Shown here: positions 1 to 8,863 of the stretch, piece by piece | How positions within the stretch are numbered: position 1 is the stretch's first letter | Layout of the letters: each line of letters opens with the position of its first letter | Assembly: GCF_020278625.1 (NCBI RefSeq) | Contig: NZ_JADAKK010000027.1 | Coordinates: 1 to 13,414, forward strand | Direction: 5' to 3' | From: Wolbachia endosymbiont of Mansonella ozzardi | GTDB lineage: Bacteria; Pseudomonadota; Alphaproteobacteria; Rickettsiales; Anaplasmataceae | DNA: 13,414 nucleotides | Notes under the pieces: model-generated | Databases searched by the model: none | The model's input: only the letters and a program-made list of their open reading frames with translations | What the model was told of the DNA's origin: nothing | Made by a program: the position numbers and the translations under genes

Positions 1-41
1 CTCAATACTATGATAAGGAAACCGGAGGAATCTTTAAGTAG
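1..41 (+). CDS. possible 3' end of a gene entering from the left
   Basis: Reading in the third frame gives a short hydrophilic tail, QYYDKETGGIFK, ending at a TAG at 39-41 and followed by a run of seven T. The first frame is also open, to a TAA at 58-60, with tail LNTMIRKPEESLSSFFRFI. I cannot tell which frame is real. The first-frame version would overlap the gltX stop by a few bases. Either would be the C-terminus of a plus-strand gene converging on gltX. Too short to recognise a family. Confidence 0.25.
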   Translation, partial: QYYDKETGGIFK

Positions 42-56
42 TTTTTTTCGTTTCAT

Positions 57-1418
57 TTAAATTGCTTGCAACCTTCTTACACACTCATCCTTACCAAGGA
101 TTACCATTATGTCGATGATTCCAGGTGCATCCATTATCGAAGTTATTGGAGCACGTAATGAGTGGTAAACATCGCTTATTTTCACGTTATGCAATTTTGA
201 AAATTCCTTGATTTGAGAGGATAAAAAGCTCTTATTCCAGCTTTCATCACCGATATTTGAGAGAAATGGCGCAAGTAACTTGATTATATCGAGGTTAGAT
301 TTGACAATTCGCTCAGCCTCTTCGCTTAAATCAAGTGGTGGGTCTTTGATATAAAACTTGGCTAAATCGAGCAGTTCGGTCAGGTAATTTGCTCTTTTTT
401 TTAGTTCCGTTAGTCCCTGCAGCAAATAGTTCTTTTTCTTCTCAGCTGGAGTATTTTCTCCAAACATTAGAGACAGAATATCTTCATTGCTCATGTTGTT
501 GATATAATGGCTATTTAAATGCTCCAATTTTTTAAAATCAAGCCGTGCAGGCGAACGACCGATATTTTCTAAGTTAAACCACTCTATCGCTTGCTTATCG
601 CTAATGATCTCGTCATTACCATGATTCCAGCCAAGTCTGAGCAGGTAATTACGCATTGCCTGAGGCAGTATTCCCATTTTTTCGTAGTCGCAAACACTTG
701 TAGCACTGTGCCTTTTGGACAGCTTATTTCCATTTTCTCCGTGGATAAGCGGTAAATGCGCAAAACGTGGAATATCAAAATCAAGGGCCTGGTATATTAG
801 TAATTGCTTAAAAGTATTGGTAAGATGGTCAGAACCACGTATTATATCAGTTATTCCGGAATCATAATCGTCAACCACCACAGCGAAAATATATGTTGGA
901 GTGTTGTCAGAGCGTAAAATCACTATATCATCAAGCTGTTCGCTATTTACTTTAATTTGGCCGTATATTTTATCATCAACAATAATGTCTTGCGAGTCTG
1001 GCACTATAAAGCGGACAACAGGTTTTACGCCTGGTGTTGCATTAGTACACTTATGCTTATATATCTTTCCTTCTTTTCTTGCTTTTGCCTTCTTTGCTGC
1101 AACTTCATCCTCAGAGCAATAACAGTGATATGCTCGGCCTTTCTGAGCAAGAAGATTCGCAACTTCAATGTGTCGCTCTATCCTTTTTGATTGGTATATT
1201 ATTTCTCCATCATATCTTACACCAAGCCACTTCAGCCCATCTATTATTGCATCGGTTGCTTCCTGTGTTGAACGTTTTCTGTCGGTGTCTTCAATCCTCA
1301 GCAAAAATTTTCCGCGATGATGCTTTGCATAGAGCCAATTAAATAAGGCAGTACGAGCTCCACCAATATGCAAAAACCCCGTTGGTGATGGAGCGAATCT
1401 AGTGATTACACCTGACAC
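57..1418 (-). CDS. gltX: glutamyl-tRNA synthetase
   Basis: A class I aminoacyl-tRNA synthetase of 453 residues that charges tRNA-Glu (and tRNA-Gln where a GatCAB amidotransferase completes the job) in the cytosol. The Rossmann-fold signature APSPTGFLHIGGARTALFNW lies near residues 9-28, with the HIGH-type motif HIGG at 17-20. The KMSKS-type loop is KLSKR at 232-236. C99, C101 and C124 match the position of the zinc-binding insertion of bacterial GluRS. Length is normal. The start is GTG at 1418: the ATG at 1420 is out of frame, and an in-frame TAA lies four codons upstream of the GTG. I see no clear Shine-Dalgarno sequence. Wolbachia and relatives usually carry two GluRS paralogues; which one this is cannot be told here. 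The gene is intact and diverges from the ankyrin gene. Confidence 0.96.
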   Translation of the reverse strand: MSGVITRFAPSPTGFLHIGGARTALFNWLYAKHHRGKFLLRIEDTDRKRSTQEATDAIIDGLKWLGVRYDGEIIYQSKRIERHIEVANLLAQKGRAYHCYCSEDEVAAKKAKARKEGKIYKHKCTNATPGVKPVVRFIVPDSQDIIVDDKIYGQIKVNSEQLDDIVILRSDNTPTYIFAVVVDDYDSGITDIIRGSDHLTNTFKQLLIYQALDFDIPRFAHLPLIHGENGNKLSKRHSATSVCDYEKMGILPQAMRNYLLRLGWNHGNDEIISDKQAIEWFNLENIGRSPARLDFKKLEHLNSHYINNMSNEDILSLMFGENTPAEKKKNYLLQGLTELKKRANYLTELLDLAKFYIKDPPLDLSEEAERIVKSNLDIIKLLAPFLSNIGDESWNKSFLSSQIKEFSKLHNVKISDVYHSLRAPITSIMDAPGIIDIMVILGKDECVRRLQAI

Positions 1419-1427
1419 ATTCGTTTG

Positions 1428-1496
1428 TTACAGTAATGTAAACGATAATAGCTAAAATTTATGCTTGCAACAATATGGAATTACTGTAAATTACTG
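1428..1496. promoter_or_regulatory. three ATTACTG boxes in the gltX/ankyrin divergent spacer
   Basis: The 160-bp spacer holds a 10-bp inverted repeat, TTACAGTAAT at 1428-1437 and ATTACTGTAA at 1480-1489. An 8-bp direct repeat, AATTACTG, occurs at 1479-1486 and 1489-1496, one helical turn apart. Together that is three copies of the same 7-mer, one inverted. The arrangement resembles binding sites for a dimeric regulator, but no protein is assigned and chance is possible in AT-rich DNA. I found no convincing -35/-10 pair for either gene here. Confidence 0.3.
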
Positions 1497-1578
1497 GCCC
1501 TATTAGGATGAAATTGTATTTATTTTTCGTAAATTGTGTTGTATAGCTTAATGTTGGTTAAATATAGCAAGGTATATT

Positions 1579-2295
1579 ATGAGTGAAGATATAGCAAAAT
1601 TGCTCTCAAATAATGGAGGTAACATCAAATAGTATTATGAAGGTCCATTTGATAAAACAAAACTAATAACAAATGGAGATAGTTTTTTGCATCTAACTGC
1701 AAGAACAGGAAACGTTGAAAGATTTTTGTTCATTTTTAAGAAAAGCATTGAAAGTGATGCCCGTTTGTTAGAGTATAACGATGACCATGAAAATCCATTT
1801 CATATAGCAGCAAGAAGGAGGATATTACCAGATGTAGTAAAAGAATATTTAAGTACTTGGAGTCTAAACAAACTAACCCAAATAGTGATTCAAAAAAATT
1901 GGAAAACTTCAAGTTACGTCAGAAATGCATTGGGTAACAGGTGTGCGTTAAATAACTCTAAAAGGACTCCTCTTGATATGGTCAGTAGGGAAGTTAAGAA
2001 AGAAGTGAGAGAAATCGCAGGTATAAAAGAAAGTCTCATGTGTAATAAGAAGTTCCGCCTATATTTATATATAGTAGGAGCTATAGCATGTGTTACTGCT
2101 TTGTGTCTTTCTCTATATTTTCTGTATTTGTGTTCTCAAAGTCTTACGTTGACTTCAATGGCTGCAATAACTTATGGTGGATTTGGATATCTGTCATGCC
2201 TGGCATGTGGTGAAACATACGACTTGAATGACGTAAACACTCTGATGGACGGTATTAGTACTAAGGCCGCTGCAAAAATAACAGCACATGCCTAA
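1579..2295 (+). pseudogene. ankyrin-repeat protein with C-terminal membrane segments, amber stop at codon 18
   Basis: The natural start is ATG at 1579, preceded by AAGG at a normal distance. The reading frame MSEDIAKLLSNNGGNIK is cut by TAG at 1630-1632 and then runs open to 2295 in the same frame. After the stop, two degenerate ankyrin helical units are visible, around GDSFLHLTARTGNVERF and ENPFHIAARRRILPDVVKEY. Two hydrophobic stretches follow: one starting RLYLYIVGAIACVTALCL and one around SMAAITYGGFGYLSCLAC. This layout, few repeats plus a paired membrane anchor, is common among Wolbachia ankyrin proteins that are thought to act at the host interface. A TTG at 1687 could restart translation and give 202 residues, so partial function is possible. 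Target unknown. It lies 84 bp upstream of pccA on the same strand. Confidence 0.75.
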
Positions 2296-2338
2296 TGCAT
2301 AAGAGATAAAATCACTTGCAGGCAATGATATAGGAATG

Positions 2339-2369
2339 TACTTTCTTAAGAGTGATTCTTAAGAAAGTA
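2339..2369 (+). promoter_or_regulatory. perfect 12-bp palindrome just upstream of pccA
   Basis: TACTTTCTTAAG at 2339-2350 and CTTAAGAAAGTA at 2358-2369 are exact reverse complements around the 7-nt loop AGTGATT. The right arm ends 10 nt before the pccA ATG at 2380. It contains AAGAAAG (2361-2367), the only purine-rich stretch close to a ribosome-binding position. As RNA, the hairpin could limit translation of pccA or end transcription of the ankyrin gene. It lacks the T-run of a classical terminator on either strand. As DNA it could be an operator. The function is inferred only; the symmetry is directly visible. Confidence 0.5.
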
Positions 2370-2379
2370 TACTTATACA

Positions 2380-4368
2380 ATGACAAAAAAGAAGTACAGT
2401 AAGATTTTAATAGCAAACAGAGGAGAAATTGTCTGCAGGATTATCAAAACTGCTCGCAGAATGGGCATATCTTGCGTGTGTGTGTATTCGGATGCAGATA
2501 TTAATTCTGTGCATACAAAACAAGCAGATGAGTCAAGGCACATTGGCCCTTCGCCTGCTTATCTTAGTTACTTAAACATCGAAAAGATATGCGAAGTAGC
2601 AGTTGAAACAGGTGTTCAGGCAGTGCATCCTGGTTATGGCTTTTTAGCAGAAAATCCAGATTTTCCACGTGCTCTGCAAAAACACAATATAGATTTTATC
2701 GGCCCAAGTGCAGAAACAATGGAGATTACAGCAAATAAAATAATAGCAAAGGAATCAGCAAGAAAAGCTGGAGTGAATATAGTGCCAGGATACATGGGCA
2801 AGATCAACGATGCCATTCATGCAGCCAGTGTTGCTGAGGAGATTGGGTTTCCTGTTATGCTGAAAGCTGCATCAGGTGGCGGTGGTAAAGGCATGCGAAT
2901 TGTGAACTCCAAAGAGGAAATTGAACTAGCATTTACATCAGCAACGAACGAAGCAGAGAAGAGTTTTAAGAATGGCAGTATCTTTATAGAAAAATATATA
3001 GAGTTACCAAGACACATCGAAATACAAATCATAGCGGATAAATATAGCAATGTAGTGTGTCTCGGAGAGAGAGAATGTTCAATACAAAGGAATAATCAGA
3101 AGATAATAGAAGAAACGCCAAGTCCGTTTATCAGTGAGAAGGTAAGACAAGAAATGTATGTCCAATGTGTTTCTTTGGCAAGACAAGTTGGCTATTTTTC
3201 AGCAGGCACTGTTGAATTTGTTGTAGATAAGGACCAAAACTTTTACTTTCTTGAGGTAAATACGAGATTACAAGTTGAGCATCCGGTGACGGAATTTGTA
3301 ACTGGAATAGACATAGTAGAAGAAATGATTAGAACCTCCTGTGGAGAAAAATTAAGGTTCAGTCAGAATGATATTAAACTTACCGGTTCTGCAATAGAAA
3401 GTAGAATCTGCGCTGAAGATCCATCAAAGAAATTTTTCCCTTCCAGCGGAAGAATAAAATATTACGACAAACCGAATGAAAGCGATTATATCAGAATAGA
3501 TGATGGAGTTGCTGCAGGTTCAGAAGTCAGTATGTTTTATGATTCGATGATTGCAAAAGTGGTGACATATGGAAAAGATAGAATAGGGGCAATCGGCAGA
3601 ATGCAAAAAGCTTTATCTGAATGTTATATAGGGGGAGTGACAAACAATATAGAATTTCTAGAATCCATCTTTCATCATCCAAATTTTGTTGCGGCAGAAC
3701 TCAACACGAGATTCATTCCAGACCATTATCCAAGTGGATTTCACGGCGATTTTATTACAGAAGAGTATATTAAAATATTTATTTTCACTGCGTTATATGT
3801 TCACTTGGGAAGCAAGGAGAAGTATTACAATAAGTCAATGGATGAAGCGCTTGTAGTGAAAATAAATGACAATGAGTACCCTGTAAACGCAAAGTATCAA
3901 GATAATACATTAACAACAGTATATAATCACAATACATACTCTATAGCAGGCAAGTGGAAATCGAGTTACAGGTTGCTATATATCACAATTAACGATGATA
4001 CCGATATAACACTTAAAGTAGAAAGACAAGGCAGTAAACACTTTATAAAACATGCTGGGATGCAAGCTGAGTGCTACGTATTCAAACCTCATGTAGCTAA
4101 ATTAAGTGAGTTAATGCTAAATAATCAAACAGAGGAGGATTCAGTAGATGCCGTAAGATCTCCAATATCTGGGTTATTAGTTAAATTACACGTAAATGTT
4201 GGAGATCAGGTAGAGGTAGGGCAACCTTTATTTGTTGTAGAAGCGATGAAAATGGAAAATATCATATGCGCTGAATCAGAAATGGTAATAAAAAATATTT
4301 CTGTTCATGAAGGGGAAAATGTACAGATCGGCGATGTAGTATTAGTTTTGGATACAGCTCTTTCTTAA
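2380..4368 (+). CDS. pccA: propionyl-CoA (acyl-CoA) carboxylase alpha subunit, biotin carboxylase plus biotin carrier
   Basis: A biotin-dependent carboxylase subunit of 662 residues: ATP and bicarbonate carboxylate biotin, and the partner beta subunit (pccB, not in this window) passes the carboxyl group to propionyl-CoA, giving methylmalonyl-CoA. The N-terminal biotin carboxylase domain (about 5-450) starts [13 protein letters not shown]. It shows the glycine-rich ATP loop GGGGKG at 166-171, [12 protein letters not shown] at 230-241 and [14 protein letters not shown] at 292-305. A middle linker domain follows, then a C-terminal biotinyl domain (about 590-662) with EAMKMEN, whose K624 is the biotinylated lysine. 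All key motifs are intact. The fused form and length fit PccA rather than separate AccC/AccB; methylcrotonyl- or acetyl-CoA as substrate cannot be fully excluded. The start is ATG 2380, just past the palindrome, with only a weak ribosome-binding site. The 3' end overlaps the opposing ctaA remnant. Confidence 0.93.
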   Translation: MTKKKYSKILIANRGEIVCRIIKTARRMGISCVCVYSDADINSVHTKQADESRHIGPSPAYLSYLNIEKICEVAVETGVQAVHPGYGFLAENPDFPRALQKHNIDFIGPSAETMEITANKIIAKESARKAGVNIVPGYMGKINDAIHAASVAEEIGFPVMLKAASGGGGKGMRIVNSKEEIELAFTSATNEAEKSFKNGSIFIEKYIELPRHIEIQIIADKYSNVVCLGERECSIQRNNQKIIEETPSPFISEKVRQEMYVQCVSLARQVGYFSAGTVEFVVDKDQNFYFLEVNTRLQVEHPVTEFVTGIDIVEEMIRTSCGEKLRFSQNDIKLTGSAIESRICAEDPSKKFFPSSGRIKYYDKPNESDYIRIDDGVAAGSEVSMFYDSMIAKVVTYGKDRIGAIGRMQKALSECYIGGVTNNIEFLESIFHHPNFVAAELNTRFIPDHYPSGFHGDFITEEYIKIFIFTALYVHLGSKEKYYNKSMDEALVVKINDNEYPVNAKYQDNTLTTVYNHNTYSIAGKWKSSYRLLYITINDDTDITLKVERQGSKHFIKHAGMQAECYVFKPHVAKLSELMLNNQTEEDSVDAVRSPISGLLVKLHVNVGDQVEVGQPLFVVEAMKMENIICAESEMVIKNISVHEGENVQIGDVVLVLDTALS

Positions 4369-5249
4369 ATAACATAAGAAATATAAAGCTGATCCAAATA
4401 AGATGAATGAAAACACTTGGTGAGCTATAGCAATGGCTGTTGGTATGTGCAGCAATAAAGTAACTACTCCTAAAATTACCTGAGTTAGGACAGAAAACAG
4501 CATGACATATACCGGTTTTACACCAGCATTTTTTATTGTGAGTATTGCTATCAGAGCTAGTATTAGCAATGCCAGTGCTCGATGTATAAATTGCACTGTT
4601 GCTCTGTTCTCAAAGATATTTAGCCATTTAGGCTGTAAAAAGAATAAATCTTCCGGAATGATGTATCCGTTCATTAGTGGAAAAGTATTATAAATTAGAC
4701 CAGCATTTAATCCTGCGACAAACGCTCCGAAAGTTATTTGTATCACGATTAGAGCTAAGATTGTTCCTGTGTAATGTATAGTGTTGCCGCTGATCTTGAG
4801 TTTAGTCTGCTTTGGCCTGATTTGATAATCAAAAAATTGATAAGACAGTAATGCAAAAATAGCCAATGCTAGCAGTAAGTGAAGTGCGAGCTTATAGTGA
4901 CTAACATGAGGTTCAGCTATCAGACCACTTTTAACCGTATACCAACCAGCGAGAGCTTGTAACGCTCCAATCTATGTACATATTCTATTAAATATATAGT
5001 GCGAAACTCCTCCATACTCATCCCGTAATTAAGTGTTTTATATTCAGGTGTAGTCTCATATTTTGATTTTTCTTGTAACCAGTCTTGCTCACTCAGTGGT
5101 GGTAATGCTCCAATAATGGGTTTCCACTCTGTGATAGACAATCCTGCTTTTGAAAGTCTTGTGAACCCGCCAATTCCTACCATAAGGATTACCATGACAG
5201 AGCAGAGGAAGAGCCAAATAACTATGGATTTTAATTGCTTTTGTTCCAT
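4342..5249 (-). pseudogene. ctaA: heme A synthase (CtaA/Cox15), inactivated by an internal deletion
   Basis: CtaA/Cox15 is a membrane enzyme that converts heme O to heme A for the aa3-type cytochrome c oxidase. The N-terminal part, starting [20 protein letters not shown], has the family motif [18 protein letters not shown] and runs to EYVHRL. There the frame breaks into a short spurious tail ending in TGA at 4920. The other frame opens at 4971 with [16 protein letters not shown] and continues to 4342 with [12 protein letters not shown] and AIAHQVFSF. In intact family members about 35-45 residues, including a membrane helix, lie between HR-L and the QG/GWY motif (from memory of the family). 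Here they are absent, and ATTG at 4968-4971 fits both flanks, suggesting a deletion at microhomology. Start chosen at ATG 5249; ATG 5273 and GTG 5300 are alternatives. The 3' end overlaps pccA by 27 bp. Confidence 0.85.
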
Positions 5250-6838
5250 AAACCGTGCTGAGTTTTGTTCCATCGCTGCGAATAAGTGATAAATTCCCAC
5301 AAGGCGAAAAAAGTTGTAACGCTATGTAGTAGCAGATTATAAACAGGGAAGAATATTGATACTACATAAAAGTAAAAGGGCATCTTTTGCTACTTGACCA
5401 CTATTACCAATAGAATTAGGTTAGTAACGTATACCACTACAAAATAGCACAAAAATAATTCATTTAAAACTTGAGTTAACATTAATGAAAGCAATAAAAA
5501 TGGAGTAGTGAAAAATATAAAGGTTACCGAGCCAATAGAAAGATTCAATAACAGAATTCCCTTGAGTCCATTATGTCTATAAAGTGATCTTATATTTCTT
5601 AGGCAGACAACATAAGTTTGCATATAACCTTTAATCCAACGCGCTCTTTGCTTGATCCAAGGCAAAAACACAGTAGTTGGTGATTCTTCCAATGTTTCTG
5701 AGTCAGTAATCCTAGTTTTATATCCCATTTGTGAAAGTCTCAAACCTAGGTCAGCGTCTTCAGTGATATTATAAGCATCCCAGAAAAGCATTTTCCTTAA
5801 AATTTCTACTGGAAAATGATTGCTGCTACCACCAAAAGGTATCGGCATGTTCATTCTTTGGAACCCAGTCAATAAGTACTAAAACCAGCTCATGCATTCT
5901 AAAGAAAAGAATTTCGTCAGAAAGTTGTGATTATAATTGTAATAATTTAATCTTGCTCGCACATAGGCTAACTTATCATCACCTTGACCAAAAATCAGTG
6001 CCTTTTTAGCTGAAGTGGATCTGGCTTGTCATCTGCGTCATGTATTACCACATGCTTTCCTTTGGCAAAGTTCATGTCATAATTGCATGACTTAGTCTTT
6101 GTCTTAGGCAAGGAATGAGGCACTTTTATTACTTCAAAATATTGCGGTAAAGTATGCTCTTCTACAGCTGCAAGCGTTCCCTAGTCATCACTTTCTATAA
6201 GGAGCTTTACATCTAATTTTGATTTTGGGTAATCCAAATTTTCAATGCTTTTAATTAATTGCTTTATCAATGCACCTTCTTTAAAGGCAGGCAATAAAGT
6301 TATATATATGGGGAAATCTTCTTCGTTTATCTTATCATAATCTGTTTTTCGGTTGTAGGTTTCACATAAGCTAAAAAACTGTAGTTATAAATTTGAACAA
6401 GTAGCTAGAACATACAACTATAAATATTAACATCAAAACAAAGTATGTGTACTTCTCTGTTAGTGTTAAAATTGAAGTTATAATAAAGAAAGAAGCAAAA
6501 AACATCGAGCTTAGTTTAATATTCTTGGCTGAAAATTAGGACTTTTATGGTATAAATAGTTGCTTGCAAATTCTGAAATACCAAAGTGCGAGCTAAGAAA
6601 ATCTAAAATCTGTTCACCATCTGCTTCTATTAGTACGCAACCATCACCGTAGTTAGCCTTGATTTAGTGGTTGATATCTTGACTCGCATCTTCAACCATA
6701 AAAAAAGTAGTATTACTTAATTTTTGCCAAGGAACTACATTAAATTTGTAGTAAAAAAAACTTTTCTTGCTCTTTACACAAACTGGAGTCAGGCTTGATT
6801 TTTTTCTATATCATTAACTTGAAGTATAGGCAGCTATT
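5231..6838 (-). pseudogene. family 2 membrane glycosyltransferase, multiply broken
   Basis: Joining the frames restores a processive-type GT2 protein. First is an N-terminal region with KFNVVPWQKLSNTTFF. A two-helix membrane stretch follows, around SSMFFASFFIITSILTL. The catalytic domain has YITLLPAFKEGALIKQL, then LLIESDD, HDADDKPDP, TEDADLGLRL and the QRARWIKG (QxxRW) motif, followed by C-terminal membrane helices. Defects are in-frame stops at 6664-6666, 6181-6183, 5879-5881 and 5390-5392. Frameshifts lie near 6515-6535, near 6370-6380 and at the A-run (T-run on plus) 6003-6007, where one base appears to be missing. The frame continues past the last stop to a TAA at 5231-5233, giving a tail with RWNKTQHGL typical of this family. 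It therefore overlapped the start of ctaA. Its 5' limit is approximate. It likely acted in envelope polysaccharide or glycolipid synthesis; the sugar is unknown. It lies immediately downstream of atpF. Confidence 0.85.
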
Positions 6839-6847
6839 GTATTAAAC

Positions 6848-7324
6848 CTAATGCAATTTTTTATTTAAATCACGTGAAAGTGAAGATATGATCTCGCTGC
6901 TGCGCTTATCATCCTTGTGTTCCTGCATTATTTTTCTTACAGCATCAGCGGCTATACTTGCTGTATTAGCTTGTAAATCTCCAATATTTTTTTCAATTTG
7001 GTCAGTAACTTTCTTTAAATGAGAACGGGTATCATCATCTAACATCTGGTCCAGTTGCTGTCTACTGTGTTTAATGATACTATTAGCCTTATCAAGAGCT
7101 TCATTCATCATTTTATTAACTTCTGCATCTAATCTTTTATATTTCTCAGAAGACTCCCTGTAATACTCCAACATATCTCTTCTGAATTTTTCAACCTCTT
7201 CATTCGTAAGTTTGCTCTTGTTACGCTTATTGTTAAGAGCGTTTTTTATCACCTTCTTTAATAATTTATATGAAAGGATAAAACCTACCAAAAAAGCAAG
7301 ACCGACAATCAGTGACGTAGACAT
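6848..7324 (-). CDS. atpF: F0F1 ATP synthase subunit b
   Basis: Peripheral-stalk subunit of 158 residues. One N-terminal membrane helix (about residues 4-22, SLIVGLAFLVGFILSYKLL) is followed by a long charged helical region of roughly 110 residues, suited to the coiled-coil stator that links the membrane part to F1. Length is near the family norm. It is the last gene of the F0 operon. The ATG at 7324 is preceded by AGAGG at 7330-7334, a ribosome-binding site that overlaps the TAG stop (7333-7335) of the upstream b' gene, which suggests translational coupling. The assignment as b rather than b' follows the usual alphaproteobacterial order a-c-b'-b. Confidence 0.88.
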   Translation of the reverse strand: MSTSLIVGLAFLVGFILSYKLLKKVIKNALNNKRNKSKLTNEEVEKFRRDMLEYYRESSEKYKRLDAEVNKMMNEALDKANSIIKHSRQQLDQMLDDDTRSHLKKVTDQIEKNIGDLQANTASIAADAVRKIMQEHKDDKRSSEIISSLSRDLNKKLH

Positions 7325-7332
7325 AAAAACCT

Positions 7333-7812
7333 CTAGAATTCTTTAGACACCAAGCTAGCAACAAACTCCTCTTCAATTTCAGAATTGTTCAATTTACTGT
7401 AGTAAATTAAGGCAATACCAGTAGCTATTCGCTTTAATTCATCAGTGTACTCAGATTTAAATCTTGCTACTTCCTGTTCAACAAGTTTGCTCATTTTTTT
7501 GTCTTCCTCTTCTAATATATCTTTTACACTTTCTCTCATCTCTTCTACCTGGGCAAGTGCATTATCTATAACCTTTTTTGCTTGCGTCCTAGCTTCGCTC
7601 AAAGCCGAGTTATATTTAACAGTCTGGTTTTCTATAAGTTTTAGAAGGTGGACGGAACTATTAAAAGAATCCAGTGCCTTCTTACTTCTATTGCTTATTA
7701 TTTCATCTAACTTTGGCAGAAATAAACAACTTACTACAAAAAAAAGTAAAGAGAAAAGAATTAAAAACCAAAAAACCTGAGAAAAGTAAGTCGAAACATC
7801 AAGTTGCGGCAT
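7333..7812 (-). CDS. atpF': F0F1 ATP synthase subunit b'
   Basis: Second, divergent peripheral-stalk subunit of 159 residues, which forms a b/b' heterodimer with the next gene product. It starts MPQLDVSTYFSQVFWFLIL; the P-Q-x-D-x-S-T-(Y/F) opening before the membrane helix (about 13-32) is characteristic of b'. The remainder is charged and helical, with a short C-terminal tail. ATG at 7812 is chosen: the frame is open to a TTG at 7824, but that start would overlap atpE. The ATG lies one base after the atpE stop (7814-7816), so coupling is likely. I see no good Shine-Dalgarno sequence. Confidence 0.9.
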   Translation of the reverse strand: MPQLDVSTYFSQVFWFLILFSLLFFVVSCLFLPKLDEIISNRSKKALDSFNSSVHLLKLIENQTVKYNSALSEARTQAKKVIDNALAQVEEMRESVKDILEEEDKKMSKLVEQEVARFKSEYTDELKRIATGIALIYYSKLNNSEIEEEFVASLVSKEF

Positions 7813-7813
7813 G

Positions 7814-8041
7814 TTAAACAACAAATATTAATAGTAGTGCAAGCAGAAACGCAAATAACCCCATTGCTTCAACTAAAGCTGCCCCTGTATAAACATATTT
7901 TTTCATTTTATCCTCTGATTCAGGATTTCTTGAAAGCCCACTTAACATAGTAGAAAATATATTTGCTACACCAAGACCTGCCCCGAGCATACCAAGTACA
8001 CTTAAGCCAATCGCTATAAATTTTAAAGCTACTAAATCCAT
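7814..8041 (-). CDS. atpE: F0F1 ATP synthase subunit c
   Basis: Ring-forming proteolipid of 75 residues that carries protons through the membrane. Two hydrophobic helices (about 8-31 and 51-75) flank the conserved polar loop SRNPE at 37-41. The proton-binding carboxylate is E58 in ALVEAMG on the second helix. Glycine-rich packing GMLGAGLG is present in the first helix. The start ATG at 8041 is preceded by AAAGG at a good distance. The gene sits between atpB (61 bp gap) and atpF' in the normal order. Confidence 0.96.
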   Translation of the reverse strand: MDLVALKFIAIGLSVLGMLGAGLGVANIFSTMLSGLSRNPESEDKMKKYVYTGAALVEAMGLFAFLLALLLIFVV

Positions 8042-8102
8042 ATATTACCTTTAACCATTTCCTTACGATATTAATTATAAAATGTTCTGCAAATAAAGTC
8101 AA

Positions 8103-8828
8103 TTACTTTAGTGCATCTGATAAATATACACATGTTAGAGAAGTGAATATATAAGCCTGTAGAATTGCAACGAACACTTCAAACCCTATTAATGCAATTA
8201 TAAGTGAAAACGGTATAGGGGTTAGAGTAACGTGCATATTCATAATAAACCCCGCTATCACTTTGATGATAGTATGACCCGCAGTCATATTTGCTGCAAG
8301 CCTTATTGATAAACTTATAGGCCTTGCCAAGTATGCAAATAGCTTAATGAAAACCATCATGGGCGCCAGCGATAACGGAGTGCCCTCCGGCAACAATATA
8401 CGTAAAAACTTTACTCCCCTTTCTTTGAACCCAACAACTGTTGTGTAAGTAAAAACTACCATCGATAGGGCAAAAGTAACTATCACATGGCTTGTAACTG
8501 TAAAACTATAAGGAAGAACGCCTACTAAATTGCATGACAAAGTGAAAATAAATACTGTGAATATTAAAGGAATGTGCTCTAAACCTTTGCTTCCAGCGTT
8601 ATTTTCTATTATTGAAATAACAAAATCGTATACACACTCAACTGCAGCTTGCAAATACCCTGGTATTACTGATCCTTTTCTTACTCCCAAGAGCAAGAAG
8701 AATATAATTGATATTACCGAAATCATCATAAAAAGAGATGAATTGGTAAAATTTATATCATGTCCAAATAGTTTGGGTAATTCTACTATTATATGTATCT
8801 TAAACTGTTCTAGCGGATTTGACGCCAT
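8103..8828 (-). CDS. atpB: F0F1 ATP synthase subunit a
   Basis: Membrane stator of 241 residues that forms the two proton half-channels against the c ring. Several hydrophobic helices are visible. The essential arginine is R176 in [13 protein letters not shown], and the C-terminal channel helix contains [19 protein letters not shown] with E217 and Q224. Length matches alphaproteobacterial subunit a. The start ATG at 8828 has AGGA seven bases upstream. It is the first gene of the F0 operon a-c-b'-b on the minus strand. The F1 genes are not here, as is usual in Rickettsiales, where F0 and F1 genes are separated. Confidence 0.96.
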   Translation of the reverse strand: MASNPLEQFKIHIIVELPKLFGHDINFTNSSLFMMISVISIIFFLLLGVRKGSVIPGYLQAAVECVYDFVISIIENNAGSKGLEHIPLIFTVFIFTLSCNLVGVLPYSFTVTSHVIVTFALSMVVFTYTTVVGFKERGVKFLRILLPEGTPLSLAPMMVFIKLFAYLARPISLSIRLAANMTAGHTIIKVIAGFIMNMHVTLTPIPFSLIIALIGFEVFVAILQAYIFTSLTCVYLSDALK

Positions 8829-8863
8829 ATTCGGTCCTATAAACTTAGACTGTAACAGTAAAT

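Noticed and set aside
901..1342. Several plus-strand open frames inside gltX
   Set aside because: Antisense shadows of an intact, well-conserved synthetase, with no start signals or family features.
7445..7780. 111-codon plus-strand open frame inside atpF'
   Set aside because: Low-complexity Ser/Leu-rich translation antisense to a clear ATP synthase gene; a shadow of that gene.
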